Assembly: GCF_040545875.1 (NCBI RefSeq)
Contig: NZ_JBEPMR010000011.1
Source of the DNA: Faecalicatena_A orotica
GTDB lineage: Bacteria; Bacillota; Clostridia; Lachnospirales; Lachnospiraceae
Reading direction: 5' to 3' (one strand)
Length of the DNA: 64,000 bases
The notes beneath the pieces are model-generated. The model saw only the letters and a program-made list of their open reading frames with translations. It was not told the DNA's origin and did no database searches. This document shows positions 24,031 through 33,140 of this stretch, one piece after another (the stretch's first letter is position 1; every line of letters starts with the position of its first letter). The position numbers were made by a program, and so were the translations under genes.

Positions 24031-25447
24031 ATTGATTTCCTTCCTTTTCAAGGACATTCAGTTCCTTTAGTATTTTCGCAAAATAGTTCATGAATTGCCC
24101 GTCAAACGTCCTCATATCGAGCAGAATCCTGTCATTTGCCGTGCGGCCGATTACAGGCACTGGAAGATGTCTTAAACGTTCTTCCAATTCAGGGGTCGTA
24201 ATCTTAAGCGGACGGATCGTTACCGCAGTGCTCGGGATCCGCTCGAGAGGCAGGGATCCGCCCCCGATCTGTGACTCGCATTCCTCGATATCAATCTCGG
24301 CCGGTAAGTCTGCCCGCTTCAGCAGCCTCCGGAACTTCTTTGCATCCTGTTCTACTTCCTCCACCCTCTTTGTGATCATATGAAGTGCAGGTATATTCTT
24401 CACTGCCCTTTCTTCTGATAAATACTCCCTAAGCACGACTTCTAAAGCCGATGCAGTAAACTTATCAATACGCAGGGCACGGGTCAGCTGGTTTTTCTTC
24501 ATCAGGTCAATGTATTTCTTCTTCCCGACAATAATTCCCGCCTGCGGGCCGCCCAGAAGTTTATCGCCGCTGAAGCACACGACATCGGCTCCGTTTCTCA
24601 CGGAATCCTGTACAGTCGGTTCATAAGTCAGTCCATATTTACTCAAATCTATCAGTACACCGCTTCCCAGATCTTCGATCACGGGGATATCATATTTTTC
24701 TTTTAAGGATACCAGTTCCGATATCGGCACGGTATCCGTAAAACCAACAATTCTATAGTTACTTGTGTGTACCTTCATAAATACTTTTGTTTCTTCTGTC
24801 ACCGCATCTTCATAGTCGGAAATGTGGGTTTTGTTTGTCGTGCCGATTTCTCTTAAAACGGCGCCGCTCTGTTCCATGACATCCGGAATCCTGAATTTAC
24901 CGCCCACTTCAACCAGTTCCCCCCTGGAGACGACCGCTTCCCCGCCTTTTGCCATAGAGCTTAAAATCAGCATAACAGCGGCGGCATTATTATTCACGGC
25001 CATAGCTGCTTCTGCACCTGTAATCTTGCAGAGCAGTTCCTCAAAATGGGAATACCTCTCCCCTCTTTTTCCTGCCTCCAGATCATATTCCAAATTCGAA
25101 TATCCTGACGCAATGTAGGTCACCTGTTTTAAATGCTCCCCACTAAGCGGGGCACGTCCCAGATTCGTATGGAGAATTGTCCCCGTCCCGTTCAGCACCC
25201 GGGTCATGTTCGGCCGGTACATCGCGGCTACATTCAGTTCTATCCGCTCGCAGAGACGGTCTATCTGCTCCTGGGCCTTTTCTTCCTCCTCACAGGAACC
25301 GATATAGGTCCTTAGGGCTTCCAGCTCCGTGCGTATCGCCTCCAGCACACTGTCGTAGCTGTAGTAATCTATCATTTTCTTTATCGTTTCATTTTCCAGC
25401 AGAACATCCACCTTTGGAATCCTGCGGAATAAGAGGTTCTTGTTCAT
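23993..25447 (-). CDS. selA: L-seryl-tRNA(Sec) selenium transferase SelA
   Basis: 484 aa PLP enzyme converting Ser-tRNA(Sec) to Sec-tRNA(Sec) with selenophosphate. RVLNGTGTILHTNLGRAPLS, AVNNNAAAVMLIL and RGELVEVGGKFRIPDV are family blocks. Lys296 in CFSGDKLLGGPQAGI is the PLP lysine. N-terminal tRNA-binding helices precede. Ends 38 bases inside selB; 71 bases after selD. Confidence 0.96.
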   Translation of the reverse strand: MNKNLLFRRIPKVDVLLENETIKKMIDYYSYDSVLEAIRTELEALRTYIGSCEEEEKAQEQIDRLCERIELNVAAMYRPNMTRVLNGTGTILHTNLGRAPLSGEHLKQVTYIASGYSNLEYDLEAGKRGERYSHFEELLCKITGAEAAMAVNNNAAAVMLILSSMAKGGEAVVSRGELVEVGGKFRIPDVMEQSGAVLREIGTTNKTHISDYEDAVTEETKVFMKVHTSNYRIVGFTDTVPISELVSLKEKYDIPVIEDLGSGVLIDLSKYGLTYEPTVQDSVRNGADVVCFSGDKLLGGPQAGIIVGKKKYIDLMKKNQLTRALRIDKFTASALEVVLREYLSEERAVKNIPALHMITKRVEEVEQDAKKFRRLLKRADLPAEIDIEECESQIGGGSLPLERIPSTAVTIRPLKITTPELEERLRHLPVPVIGRTANDRILLDMRTFDGQFMNYFAKILKELNVLEKEGNQYEAYYYRNSGTY

Positions 25448-25517
25448 AACCTTCTCCTTTTATTATCTTTACTCCCGGAAGGGATCATACCTGCTGCTCG
25501 TAAATGCTTGTTTCAAG

Positions 25518-26564
25518 CTAACGCAGCAGGATTAGTTTTTCCTGCTTTTCCAGTACGCGGCCGATCACAGACACTTTCGTATCCAGTCGTTTTTCTTCAA
25601 GATCACGGAGAAATCCTTCGCTGAAGTCCTCCGGCACGCTGAACAGAAGTCCGCCGGATGTCTGCGGATCATAGAGCAGGTCCAGATAAAATTCTTCTAC
25701 ACCACCTGCATCCACCATGTGCCCGCTATGTTCCCTGTTCTTATATGCACCGGCCGGTATCAGCCCCATTTTGGCATACCCGACTGCTTCTTCTATATAT
25801 GCCGTATCACGTACATGGATTTCCAGTGTCACATCGCTCGCAGAAGCCATTTCCGCGCAGTGTCCGAGAAGCCCGAATCCCGTGATATCTGTACAAGCAC
25901 TGACAGGATACTTTTCGGCTGCTTCCTTTGCTTTTTTATTCAGTGAGGACATGACTGTAATCGCTTCCTCTTCTGCCTGTTTGGATGCCATTTCCGCTTT
26001 CACGGCCGTATTAACGATGCCGCTGCCGATCTGTTTTGTCAGAATCAGCACGTCCCCCGGCCTGCATCCGTAATTTTTAAATATTCTGTCCGGATGTACA
26101 AATCCCGATACGCTTAACCCGTACTTGGGTTCATCATCCTGCACAGAGTGCCCCCCGACAAGGACCGCACCGGATTCCAGCACTTTATCCGCACCGCCTT
26201 TCAGTATCTCCCCCAGTATTTCCGGGTCAAGACAGTTTGGAAATCCAACGATATTCAGGGCAACTTTCGGCTCCCCTCCCATCGCATATACATCGCTTAA
26301 GGAGTTGGCCGCTGCAATCTGTCCGAATGTATATGGGTCATCCACGATAGGGGTGAAAAAATCCACCGTCTGGATCATGGCAATGTCATCTGTTACTTTA
26401 TAAATCGCGGCATCATCTGATGTTTCAATTCCAACCATGAGATTCTCATCCTGGAATTTCGGCAGCCTGCCCAGAACCTGGGCAAGGGTCTCAGGACCTA
26501 TTTTGGCCGCTCATCCGGCCGTTTTTGCCATCTGGGTAAGGCGTACATCTTTGCCTGTCGTCAT
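25518..26564 (-). CDS. selD: Selenide, water dikinase SelD (selenoprotein)
   Basis: 348 aa including Sec18, encoded by TGA 26511-26513. It makes selenophosphate from selenide and ATP. Starting at ATG 26562-26564 (GGAGAA RBS) and reading through TGA gives LTQMAKTAG-U-AAKIGPETL, the exact place of the catalytic Cys/Sec in SelD. Downstream VGIETSDDAAIYKV, DFFTPIVDDPYTFGQIAAAN, LVGGHSVQDDEPKYGLSVSG and CTDITGFGLLGH are family blocks. Without Sec decoding only a truncated 306-residue ORF would be called. Needs its own product for full translation. Confidence 0.96.
26463..26513 (-). promoter_or_regulatory. Candidate SECIS region in selD
   Basis: Immediately 3' of the UGA the mRNA can fold GGTC-CTGA-GACC and then TGCCCAG-GTT-CTGGGCA (perfect 7-bp stem about 29 bases downstream). 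One of these could be the SelB-binding hairpin. The distance of the second is near the upper limit I would expect. Confidence 0.4.
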
Positions 26565-26668
26565 AGTATTATTCTCCTTTTTTGTTTCCGCAGAACAGAC
26601 AGCGCAACTTTGACCGGTGCGCTGTCTGTTCATCATTTTCTTTGACTGTTTGTACTTCTTCATTAAGA

Positions 26669-27286
26669 CTAAGGACGTATGATCTTTCCCGCCTGATTCA
26701 TCGTCTCCACGATGCTGTACATATTCGTCACGGTTCCGACCTTCAGCTTCTCCTTCAGACCATAGTAATCCAGGCATGTCCCACAGGTCATGATTTCAAC
26801 TCCCTGTGCTTCCATTGACTTCAGGTCCTCCAGAGAATCAGAACCTTCAGAAGTCAGTTTAGCACCCCCGTTATAGAAAAGGATTGCTTTCGGCAATTCA
26901 TCAAGCTGTGATACGGCAAAAATGAAGCCTTTTATCAGGACAGCCCCGAGCTCATCATTCCCTTCCCCCATGCGGTCTGATGAAATCACGACTACCGTAT
27001 CTTTCCTTTTGTCTGTACGGCATAAGACCGGTTCTTCCATAGCCTGGGTTTCTCGTTTCGGCATCGTTCTGTCTGTTCTTATAATCACTTTGAACTCCTT
27101 CTCACTGATTTTCTCTGAAGTGACATCTCCCCCTGAACTGGATGCCATCTTCGTCACATTCTGGACCGCAATCTCGTTATCCACCAGAACCTCCAAAACA
27201 TCAGGTCCCTCCAGCTCCTGCAGAGCCTTCTTCGCTTTAATTACCGGTATCGGGCAGGCATCCCCCATAGCATTAACTGTTATCAT
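26669..27286 (-). CDS. yedF: Selenium metabolism protein YedF
   Basis: 205 aa. Residues 1-70 are a TusA/SirA-like domain with MGDACPIPVIKAKKAL (Cys11). The rest is a DsrE-like domain with a second cysteine motif, MTCGTCLDYYGL, near residues 167-178. This two-domain form is typical of YedF proteins encoded with selD. Likely a Se/S relay. First gene of the sel operon with its own promoter at 27321-27349. Confidence 0.93.
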   Translation of the reverse strand: MITVNAMGDACPIPVIKAKKALQELEGPDVLEVLVDNEIAVQNVTKMASSSGGDVTSEKISEKEFKVIIRTDRTMPKRETQAMEEPVLCRTDKRKDTVVVISSDRMGEGNDELGAVLIKGFIFAVSQLDELPKAILFYNGGAKLTSEGSDSLEDLKSMEAQGVEIMTCGTCLDYYGLKEKLKVGTVTNMYSIVETMNQAGKIIRP

Positions 27287-27320
27287 CTTGTAATCTCCCT
27301 TCTGCTACACTTATAGATAT

Positions 27321-27349
27321 ATTCTATCACTGAGTTGCTGTCAGGTAAA
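27321..27349 (-). promoter_or_regulatory. sel operon promoter
   Basis: Minus strand TTTACC (27344-27349), 17 bases, TAGAAT (27321-27326), about 35 bases upstream of the yedF ATG. Confidence 0.55.
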
Positions 27350-27515
27350 CACCTTATCTTAAAAAAGTGGGGAAATAGCTTCACGTTCCCTTTTCTCCCG
27401 CAGTTTCATCCACATTCCGTATTGAAAAAGTCGGGGTTTTATGAGATGATAGGTTTAGTTTTCTGCCTGTTTAATTTAACTGGCAGTTTCCGAGAGAAAG
27501 GATTAGATAAATATT

Positions 27516-28376
27516 ATGTGGATAGCTGACAATTGGAAAGATTATGAAGTGATAGACTGTTCTAACGGTGAGAAGTTAGAGCAATGGGGAGATTATCTCC
27601 TAATCAGGCCGGACCCGCAGGTTATATGGGACACGCCTAAGACACACAAGGGATGGTCCCACCCGAACGGACATTACCACCGCAGTAAGAAGGGCGGCGG
27701 TGAATGGGAGTTTTTTGACCTGCCCCATCAGTGGCAGATTCATTATGGAAGCCTTACTTTTAATCTAAAACCTTTTAATTTTAAGCATACCGGGCTTTTC
27801 CCTGAACAGGCTGTAAACTGGGACTGGTTCTCCGGAAAGATCCGTGAAGCGGGCAGACCGGTGAAGGTACTGAATTTGTTCGCCTATACCGGCGGTGCGA
27901 CTCTTGCTGCTGCGGCTGCCGGGGCACAGGTTACACATGTGGATGCATCGAAAGGGATGGTGAACTGGGCGAAGGAGAATGCGGCTTCTTCCGGGCTGAA
28001 GGATGCCCCGATCCGCTGGCTTGTGGATGACTGCGTGAAGTTTGTGGAGCGCGAGATCCGCAGAGGTAATACTTATGATGCGATTATAATGGATCCGCCT
28101 TCCTATGGCAGGGGACCCAAGGGCGAGATATGGAAGATCGAGGATATGATCCATCCTCTGATTAAGCTGTGTACCCAGATTCTTTCCAAGGATGCAGTCT
28201 TCTTCCTGATCAACTCTTATACTACAGGGCTTGCTCCTGCTGTCCTGACTTATATGATTTCTACAGAATTAAAAGCATGGCGTGGTACAGTAGACTCACA
28301 GGAGATCGGGCTTCCGGTCAGCCAGAACGGACTGGTCCTCCCTTGTGGGGCTTCCGGACGCTGGGCACGGGATTGA
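27516..28376 (+). CDS. Class I SAM-dependent rRNA methyltransferase-like protein
   Basis: 286 aa. SAM-binding motif I VLNLFAYTGGATLAAAAAGA (about residues 119-138), acidic loop HVDASKGMVNWAKENA and catalytic motif IIMDPPSYGRGPKGE match the RlmI/RlmK-type 23S rRNA methyltransferases. The N-terminal part (PQVIWDTPKTHKGW, YHRSKKGGGEW) is specific to a short Firmicutes subgroup without a PUA domain. Exact target base unknown. Plus strand, divergent from the sel operon; a weak TTGAAA box is at 27422. Confidence 0.88.
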   Translation: MWIADNWKDYEVIDCSNGEKLEQWGDYLLIRPDPQVIWDTPKTHKGWSHPNGHYHRSKKGGGEWEFFDLPHQWQIHYGSLTFNLKPFNFKHTGLFPEQAVNWDWFSGKIREAGRPVKVLNLFAYTGGATLAAAAAGAQVTHVDASKGMVNWAKENAASSGLKDAPIRWLVDDCVKFVEREIRRGNTYDAIIMDPPSYGRGPKGEIWKIEDMIHPLIKLCTQILSKDAVFFLINSYTTGLAPAVLTYMISTELKAWRGTVDSQEIGLPVSQNGLVLPCGASGRWARD

Positions 28377-28399
28377 GACCATATCAATCTTTAAAACCC

Positions 28400-28455
28400 A
28401 TATCCCCACTGGAATCAACGTATAAAAGCGTTAAAATTCCAGTGGGGATATATTC
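28400..28455 (+). terminator. Terminator, perfect 16-bp stem
   Basis: ATATCCCCACTGGAAT (28400-28415) pairs perfectly with ATTCCAGTGGGGATAT (28436-28451), followed by a T-rich tail. Confidence 0.88.
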
Positions 28456-28652
28456 TTTTCTTTTACTTCTTTTTTCCCTTATTACTAAATGTTGCAATAG
28501 CCATGCAGAACATAGATATTAAAAAAAATATTTTGTAGTGGGCGGCACATACTACTAATACATCTTGGCATAACTCAAATATTGTCTCATAAAAATCCAT
28601 TATATTCGATAACATTTTCCACATTCCCCTCTTGATAACACATAACTAATAT

Positions 28653-29195
28653 TTACTTAATATTATGATGTTGTGGCTTATCGGCTTCATAAATGCCACT
28701 GTCAGAACCCAACAAGACATTTATACCTGTGATTTCACATCCTTTGCTTTCATAATAGCGCAGCATTTCGTCAATATTCCTTTTATCATAACTTGTAATA
28801 CAATCTGATAAAACATTGACTCGATAGCCTGCTTTGCGCAGGTTGTAACAGGTTGATTTTACACAGGCTGCCGCATCTGCTCCTGTGATGTAGAAGTCAT
28901 TTATTTCATTTTTATCAATAAAGTCTGCGAATGCCTCGCTGCTTAATGCATTTCCTTTATACTTTGTGAAGATATTTTTTGATACAATTTTTAAATCTGA
29001 AACTAATTCAGCCCCTCGCGTATTGGGTTTAAAAGTCCTTGTCCCACCAGATAAATTTTCATGTCTTATGTAGACGACATGAATATCCTGTTTTACTGCC
29101 CAATCTATGGATTGGTTTATACGGTCAATGATTTCCTTGTAATTCTTTGTTATATCATTTTGAATGTCTATTACTACTAAAGCTTTTTTCTGCAT
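28653..29195 (-). CDS. Isochorismatase-family cysteine hydrolase
   Basis: 180 aa. Catalytic triad: Asp10 in LVVIDIQND, a lysine in FTKYKGNA (78 or 80) and Cys111 in GADAAACVKST. This pattern fits cysteine hydrolases acting on amides (nicotinamidase, N-carbamoyl or isochorismate hydrolases); the substrate cannot be read from sequence. It follows a WYL regulator by 70 bases on the same strand, and the regulator may control it. The upstream 275 bases on the right strand side of the terminator hold nothing I recognise. Confidence 0.88.
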   Translation of the reverse strand: MQKKALVVIDIQNDITKNYKEIIDRINQSIDWAVKQDIHVVYIRHENLSGGTRTFKPNTRGAELVSDLKIVSKNIFTKYKGNALSSEAFADFIDKNEINDFYITGADAAACVKSTCYNLRKAGYRVNVLSDCITSYDKRNIDEMLRYYESKGCEITGINVLLGSDSGIYEADKPQHHNIK

Positions 29196-29265
29196 AGCGG
29201 TTCCTCCTGATTATGTGATTTATTTACCGCTATTATAACTGATTATTTATGACAACTGTATGTCA

Positions 29266-30189
29266 CTAATCTTTGTAAAGATTTTGAATTTGGGAGGATT
29301 TTTCTTTCAGCATATCAATGATCTCCCGGGGTTCCAGCACCTCGACTGAATCACCGAATCCGAGGAGCAGGGAGAGCCACAGCCGCTCATTTTCTTTTAC
29401 ATGCGTAGCTATAACAAAATCACCATTTTCATGTTCTTCAATGATTTCACCTTTCATGTATTCCATAATGGGAATTCTTTCTTCCGCTTTACACCGTAAT
29501 TTTACGGGAATATAGCGCTGGGTATCACTGCCCCATTGTTTTTCCAGCAGTTCCGGGACATTACCGTGTCTGCTGTCCATCGTTCTGCCGGTAAGTCTTA
29601 AATTCGTTAACCGGTTAAGCTTAAAGAAACGGTAATCGTTCCTACAGGTACAATACGCCAGCAGATACCAGGCATACCAGCGGTAGTTCAGTGCCAGCGG
29701 TTCAACGGTCCTATGGCTTTTTTGTCCTGACCCGTTGGTATAATCAAATTCAACTATGTTTTTATTGTGGATTGCCTCTTCGATTTCACGCACAAATACG
29801 GGAATATTTCCACCCTCGCTGACTACACCGAAGTCAATGAATATACGCTGTTCCTTATCATTATAATGGCCCGCGGCCAACAGCTTTTCCAGAGTCGTAT
29901 TTATTTTCTGGCTGTCATAAGCCGAACACATGCCCTTGAGTGCGGTGATGATAAATAAATAATCTTCCATTGTTGTAATCTGCTTATCCAGCCTGAAAGT
30001 ATCAAGTATTTCGTAGCCACCCGATGCCCCTGTTGATGATGTTACAGGAATACCTGCAATGGACAGAGTCTCTACATCACGCACAATCGTCCGGATTGAT
30101 ACCTCGAACCGCTCAGCAAGCTCTTTGGCTGAAACGACATTACGGTTCATCAGGTACATCGTGATTCCGATGAGGCGGTCAATTTTCAA
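29266..30189 (-). CDS. WYL-domain HTH transcriptional regulator (YafY type)
   Basis: 307 aa. N-terminal HTH: MNRNVVSAKELAERFEVSIR, then TIVRDVETLSIAGIPVTSST (residues 14-55). Middle WYL-type domain: HRTVEPLALNYRWYAWYLLA (about 160-180) with the W-Y-L core. WCX-like C-terminus follows. Such regulators sense small ligands or nucleic acids. Probable control of the adjacent hydrolase is an inference from position. Confidence 0.9.
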   Translation of the reverse strand: MKIDRLIGITMYLMNRNVVSAKELAERFEVSIRTIVRDVETLSIAGIPVTSSTGASGGYEILDTFRLDKQITTMEDYLFIITALKGMCSAYDSQKINTTLEKLLAAGHYNDKEQRIFIDFGVVSEGGNIPVFVREIEEAIHNKNIVEFDYTNGSGQKSHRTVEPLALNYRWYAWYLLAYCTCRNDYRFFKLNRLTNLRLTGRTMDSRHGNVPELLEKQWGSDTQRYIPVKLRCKAEERIPIMEYMKGEIIEEHENGDFVIATHVKENERLWLSLLLGFGDSVEVLEPREIIDMLKEKSSQIQNLYKD

Positions 30190-30230
30190 CTGTAACCACC
30201 CCGCTCTCTTTTTTCTATATTAATAATCAT

Positions 30231-30755
30231 TTAAAACTGTTCCCAGTGCACTTTGTCTATCGGCAGTTCGTCCAATTCGTATGCGTCTTTCTGTTCATCC
30301 GGCATACCCAGGGACAGGATTGCTTCTAGTTTATACCCTTCCGGATATTTCAGTATGGAACGAAGAAAAGCTTCTGTTGTGCCTCCGTCAGGCGTTTCCC
30401 TCAGGCGTCCCTGTATCCAGCAGCTTCCCACACCGAGGCTGGAAGCCATCAGATGCATGTTTGTCATTGCTATGGAACAATCTTCCGTCCATACATCTGT
30501 TATTTCGGGGTTTGCAATCACAACGACCGCACAGGCAGCATTCTCCAGCATTTTTGCTGCCCCGGCCCTGCATTTGGACATGAGCTTTAAGGTTTCCCTG
30601 TCTGTTACGGCAATGAACTCCCACGGCCGTCTTGTCCTGCTCGATGCAGATAATAAGCCCGCCTGCAGGATCTGGTTGAGCACTTCCTTTTCAACCGGCT
30701 CGTCTGTATATTTTCGAATGCTTCTGCGTCTTCTCATAGTCTCAAGAAGCTCCAT
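30231..30755 (-). CDS. Nitroreductase-family protein
   Basis: 174 aa. MELLETMRRRRSIRKYTDEP is the FMN-binding nitroreductase N-terminus; GLLSASSRTRRPWEFIAV and LMASSLGVGSCWIQGRLRE are the other cofactor/dimer blocks; ends LSLGMPDEQKDAYELDELP. Likely an NAD(P)H:FMN oxidoreductase. Substrate unknown. It lies just downstream of a sirtuin gene on the same strand (41 bases). Confidence 0.9.
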   Translation of the reverse strand: MELLETMRRRRSIRKYTDEPVEKEVLNQILQAGLLSASSRTRRPWEFIAVTDRETLKLMSKCRAGAAKMLENAACAVVVIANPEITDVWTEDCSIAMTNMHLMASSLGVGSCWIQGRLRETPDGGTTEAFLRSILKYPEGYKLEAILSLGMPDEQKDAYELDELPIDKVHWEQF

Positions 30756-30796
30756 ATTATTCTTCCTCCTTTTGTCTGTTCTGTATATGAAATCTG

Positions 30797-31525
30797 TTAA
30801 CGAACTTCGATCTGACCCAGAATCTCCCCGATTGGCGCAGAAATGTTAAGTTCGGCCCTGACTGCTTTCGCGGTCCGGGATTTATTTATAACAACAAGGT
30901 GCCTCCCGTGGAAGTAATCGATGAATCCTGCCGCCGGGTACACGACCAGGGATGTCCCGCCAATAATCAGCGTATCCGCCCGGGCTATGGACTCCACTGC
31001 ACCCTGTATGGTACTTGAATCCAGCCCTTCCTCGTAAAGCACGACATCCGGCTTAATGATACCCCCACACTCGCAGCGCGGAATGCCTATGGATTCTTTC
31101 ACAAACTGTGCGTCATAGAACCGATGGCATTCCATGCAGTAATTACGGTGGATACTGCCGTGAAGCTCATACACGGTCCTGCTGCCTGCGGCCTGATGCA
31201 GTCCATCAATATTCTGGGTGATCACTGCTTTCAGTTTCCCCGCCTGCTCTAATTCTGCCAGCTTGAGGTGGGCCGGATTCGGACGGGCATCAAGAATCAT
31301 CATTTTTTCTCTGTAGAAATCATAAAATGCTTCTGTATACTGCATGAAAAAACTATGGCTCACAACTTGCTCGGGTGAATACTTGTACGACTGGTGGTAG
31401 ATACCGTCCGCACTTCTGAAATCCGGAATATGACTCTCCGTTGATACTCCTGCGCCGCCGAAAAATACGATGTTCTCACTTTCATCTATGATTTCCTGCA
31501 GCTGCTCTACTTCCTTTTCATACAT
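30797..31525 (-). CDS. NAD-dependent protein deacylase, Sir2 family
   Basis: 242 aa. NAD-binding FFGGAGVSTESHIPDFRS (residues 21-38), VITQNIDGLHQAAGS, catalytic His in YELHGSIHRNY, and the Zn site CMEC...CEC with four cysteines. VVYPAAGFIDYF closes the Rossmann fold. The variant FFGGAGVS replaces the more common LTGAGIS, typical for Firmicutes SrtN-like enzymes. Cytoplasmic. Confidence 0.93.
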   Translation of the reverse strand: MYEKEVEQLQEIIDESENIVFFGGAGVSTESHIPDFRSADGIYHQSYKYSPEQVVSHSFFMQYTEAFYDFYREKMMILDARPNPAHLKLAELEQAGKLKAVITQNIDGLHQAAGSRTVYELHGSIHRNYCMECHRFYDAQFVKESIGIPRCECGGIIKPDVVLYEEGLDSSTIQGAVESIARADTLIIGGTSLVVYPAAGFIDYFHGRHLVVINKSRTAKAVRAELNISAPIGEILGQIEVR

Positions 31526-31560
31526 CTTACGCCCTCCTGTCTTGTCCTGCTTCGTGCCCC

Positions 31561-32145
31561 CTACTCGTCTTTCAGGTTTCCTTTATTGATATGCCTCTGT
31601 ACAATGGCCTGCATACATTTCCATACATCTTCTGACGTTTCTTCAATCTTCTCGTTCCGCTTATATACCTGTGACTTCTTCACGCCGTGTTCGGCCCAGC
31701 TTTTTCCGCCACTCGCGTCATTGAGCAGCAGAGGCTGGAAATTGTCCAGCAGGTGTGCAAATTTTGCATCAGGTGTCTGATACTCTTCAAATTCTTCCCA
31801 CAGACTGCGGAAATACTTTCCCTGGTCTTCCGGAAGAAGCCCGAAGATTCTCTCCGCCGCCTTCTCTTCTCTCGCCCGTTTTGTCTCGGCTCCTGCGGAA
31901 TCATAGGCATATGTATCCCCTGCGTCAATCTCTACCAGATCATGGATCAGTACCATAATCATAACCTTTGTCAGGTCTGTTCCGGGCACATATTCCTGAA
32001 GGAGTACTGCCATCAAAGTGATATGCCAGGAATGCTCTGCATCGTTTTCTTTCCTCTGACCATCTGCCAGATAGGACTGCCGGTAAATATTCTTTACCTT
32101 GTCGATTTCCGTAATGAATTGAATCTGCTGCTCTAACCTTGTCAT
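31561..32145 (-). CDS. HD-domain phosphohydrolase (5'-nucleotidase YfbR-like)
   Basis: 194 aa from ATG 32143-32145 (MTRLEQQIQFITEIDKVKNI), chosen for the AAGGGGCAG RBS; the frame runs 22 codons further. Metal ligands: DAEHSWHITL (His), MVLIHDLVEIDAGDTY (HD) and LLDNFQPLLL (Asp). This is the HD_3 pattern of 5'-deoxynucleotidases and related hydrolases. 36 bases after its stop begins the sirtuin gene region. Confidence 0.88.
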   Translation of the reverse strand: MTRLEQQIQFITEIDKVKNIYRQSYLADGQRKENDAEHSWHITLMAVLLQEYVPGTDLTKVMIMVLIHDLVEIDAGDTYAYDSAGAETKRAREEKAAERIFGLLPEDQGKYFRSLWEEFEEYQTPDAKFAHLLDNFQPLLLNDASGGKSWAEHGVKKSQVYKRNEKIEETSEDVWKCMQAIVQRHINKGNLKDE

Positions 32146-32221
32146 TTTCGCTGCCCCTTTTCTTTTCTGTTTTTGGATCTCTATATTTTTATTGTAAACT
32201 CTCTTGTCCATTTTTACAATC

Positions 32222-32253
32222 GTTACTGTTCACAGATAACCTGTAAACAGTAA
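32222..32253. repeat. Hairpin related to family B
   Basis: GTTACTGTTCACAGATAA then CCTGTAAACAGTAAC, a hairpin with GTTACTGTT/AACAGTAAC arms. Similar in type to the hairpins at 10703 and 62473 but with a different loop. Confidence 0.45.
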
Positions 32254-32299
32254 CCAACAATTGCTAATGTTATGCTAAAAAGTATACCGGTTAAAAATG

Positions 32300-32350
32300 A
32301 AAGACTCCGGATATGAGCATTTTTCAGTCCCATATCCGGAGTCTTTCTAT
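32300..32350. terminator. Perfect 16-bp terminator
   Basis: AAAGACTCCGGATATG (32300-32315) pairs with CATATCCGGAGTCTTT (32331-32346). It lies after the minus-strand gene ending at 32368 and has tails on both sides. Confidence 0.85.
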
Positions 32351-32367
32351 TATGTATAATGAGCATT

Positions 32368-33000
32368 TTATAAGTCTACTTTCCCTGTTGTATCACCATT
32401 AATTACATAATACGCCGCAAATTCTTCCGGCTTCAGATAGATCTTTACATCTTTCATATCGCCGACTTTGTTTTTCAGTTCTTTTGTCCAGACATTTTTC
32501 ACTTTCTGGAGAACTTCTTCCTGAGTATACTCTCTTCCCGCAAACTGAAGGAATAACTCCGTCTTAACCTCTGCTTTTTTCGCTGCTGTTCTTGCAGCTG
32601 GTTTTGCAGCTGTCTTCTTAGCTGTTGTCTTGGAAGCAGTCTTCTTAACTGCTGCTTTCTTCACAACTGGCTTCTCTTCTTTTACAGGTTCCGGATCTTT
32701 TAAAACTGCTGCTCTGGTCTCTATCGCTTTCGTCGTGTCTTTCTTCGTTTCAATCGCCTTTGCCTGACCGGCTTTTGTCTCAATAGCTTCTGTCTTAACC
32801 GGTGCTTTTTTAACAGCCTCTTTCGCTGGTTCAGCCTTAACTGGTTTCACAGCCTCTGTCTTTTCAGCCGCTGTTTTAACGGGTTCTGCAGCCTCTGCTT
32901 TTGCAGCTGCTGTTTTTGCCGTTGTCTCTACAGCCTTTTCTGCTGCCTTCGCGGTTACTGGTTTCTTTGTTGTTTTCGTTGTTGTTTTTCTGGTTACCAT
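32368..33000 (-). CDS. Lys/Ala-rich protein with C-terminal DUF6465-like domain
   Basis: 210 aa. Residues 1-145 are a low-complexity, strongly basic Lys/Ala/Thr/Val tail with repeats such as AVKKTASKTTAKKTAAKPAA, like histone H1 tails. The last 65 residues are a compact domain (KTELFLQFAGREYTQEEVLQ, then KNKVGDMKDVKIYLKPEEFA and AYYVINGD). Proteins of this build are common in Lachnospiraceae. Nucleic-acid binding by the tail is plausible but unproven. Monocistronic, with its own GGAGG RBS. Confidence 0.85.
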   Translation of the reverse strand: MVTRKTTTKTTKKPVTAKAAEKAVETTAKTAAAKAEAAEPVKTAAEKTEAVKPVKAEPAKEAVKKAPVKTEAIETKAGQAKAIETKKDTTKAIETRAAVLKDPEPVKEEKPVVKKAAVKKTASKTTAKKTAAKPAARTAAKKAEVKTELFLQFAGREYTQEEVLQKVKNVWTKELKNKVGDMKDVKIYLKPEEFAAYYVINGDTTGKVDL

Positions 33001-33140
33001 ACTTGCTCCCTCCTGCTAAAACAAACTCAAGTATCTTGGCTTCAACATAAACATTTTTTTGTTACAAGGGGTATTGTACCTCATTTTCCCTGAAACGTCA
33101 AAAAAAAATTTCCATAGTCACTAAAATGGTCAAGTAACTG

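Noticed and set aside
22163..24093. Long plus-strand ORFs opposite selB and selA
   Set aside because: They are antisense frames of highly conserved genes with Ser-rich low-complexity translations and no RBS.
26511..26777. 88-aa minus-strand ORF before selD
   Set aside because: Its last 18 codons are the start of selD ending at the Sec TGA; the rest overlaps yedF out of frame and has no RBS.
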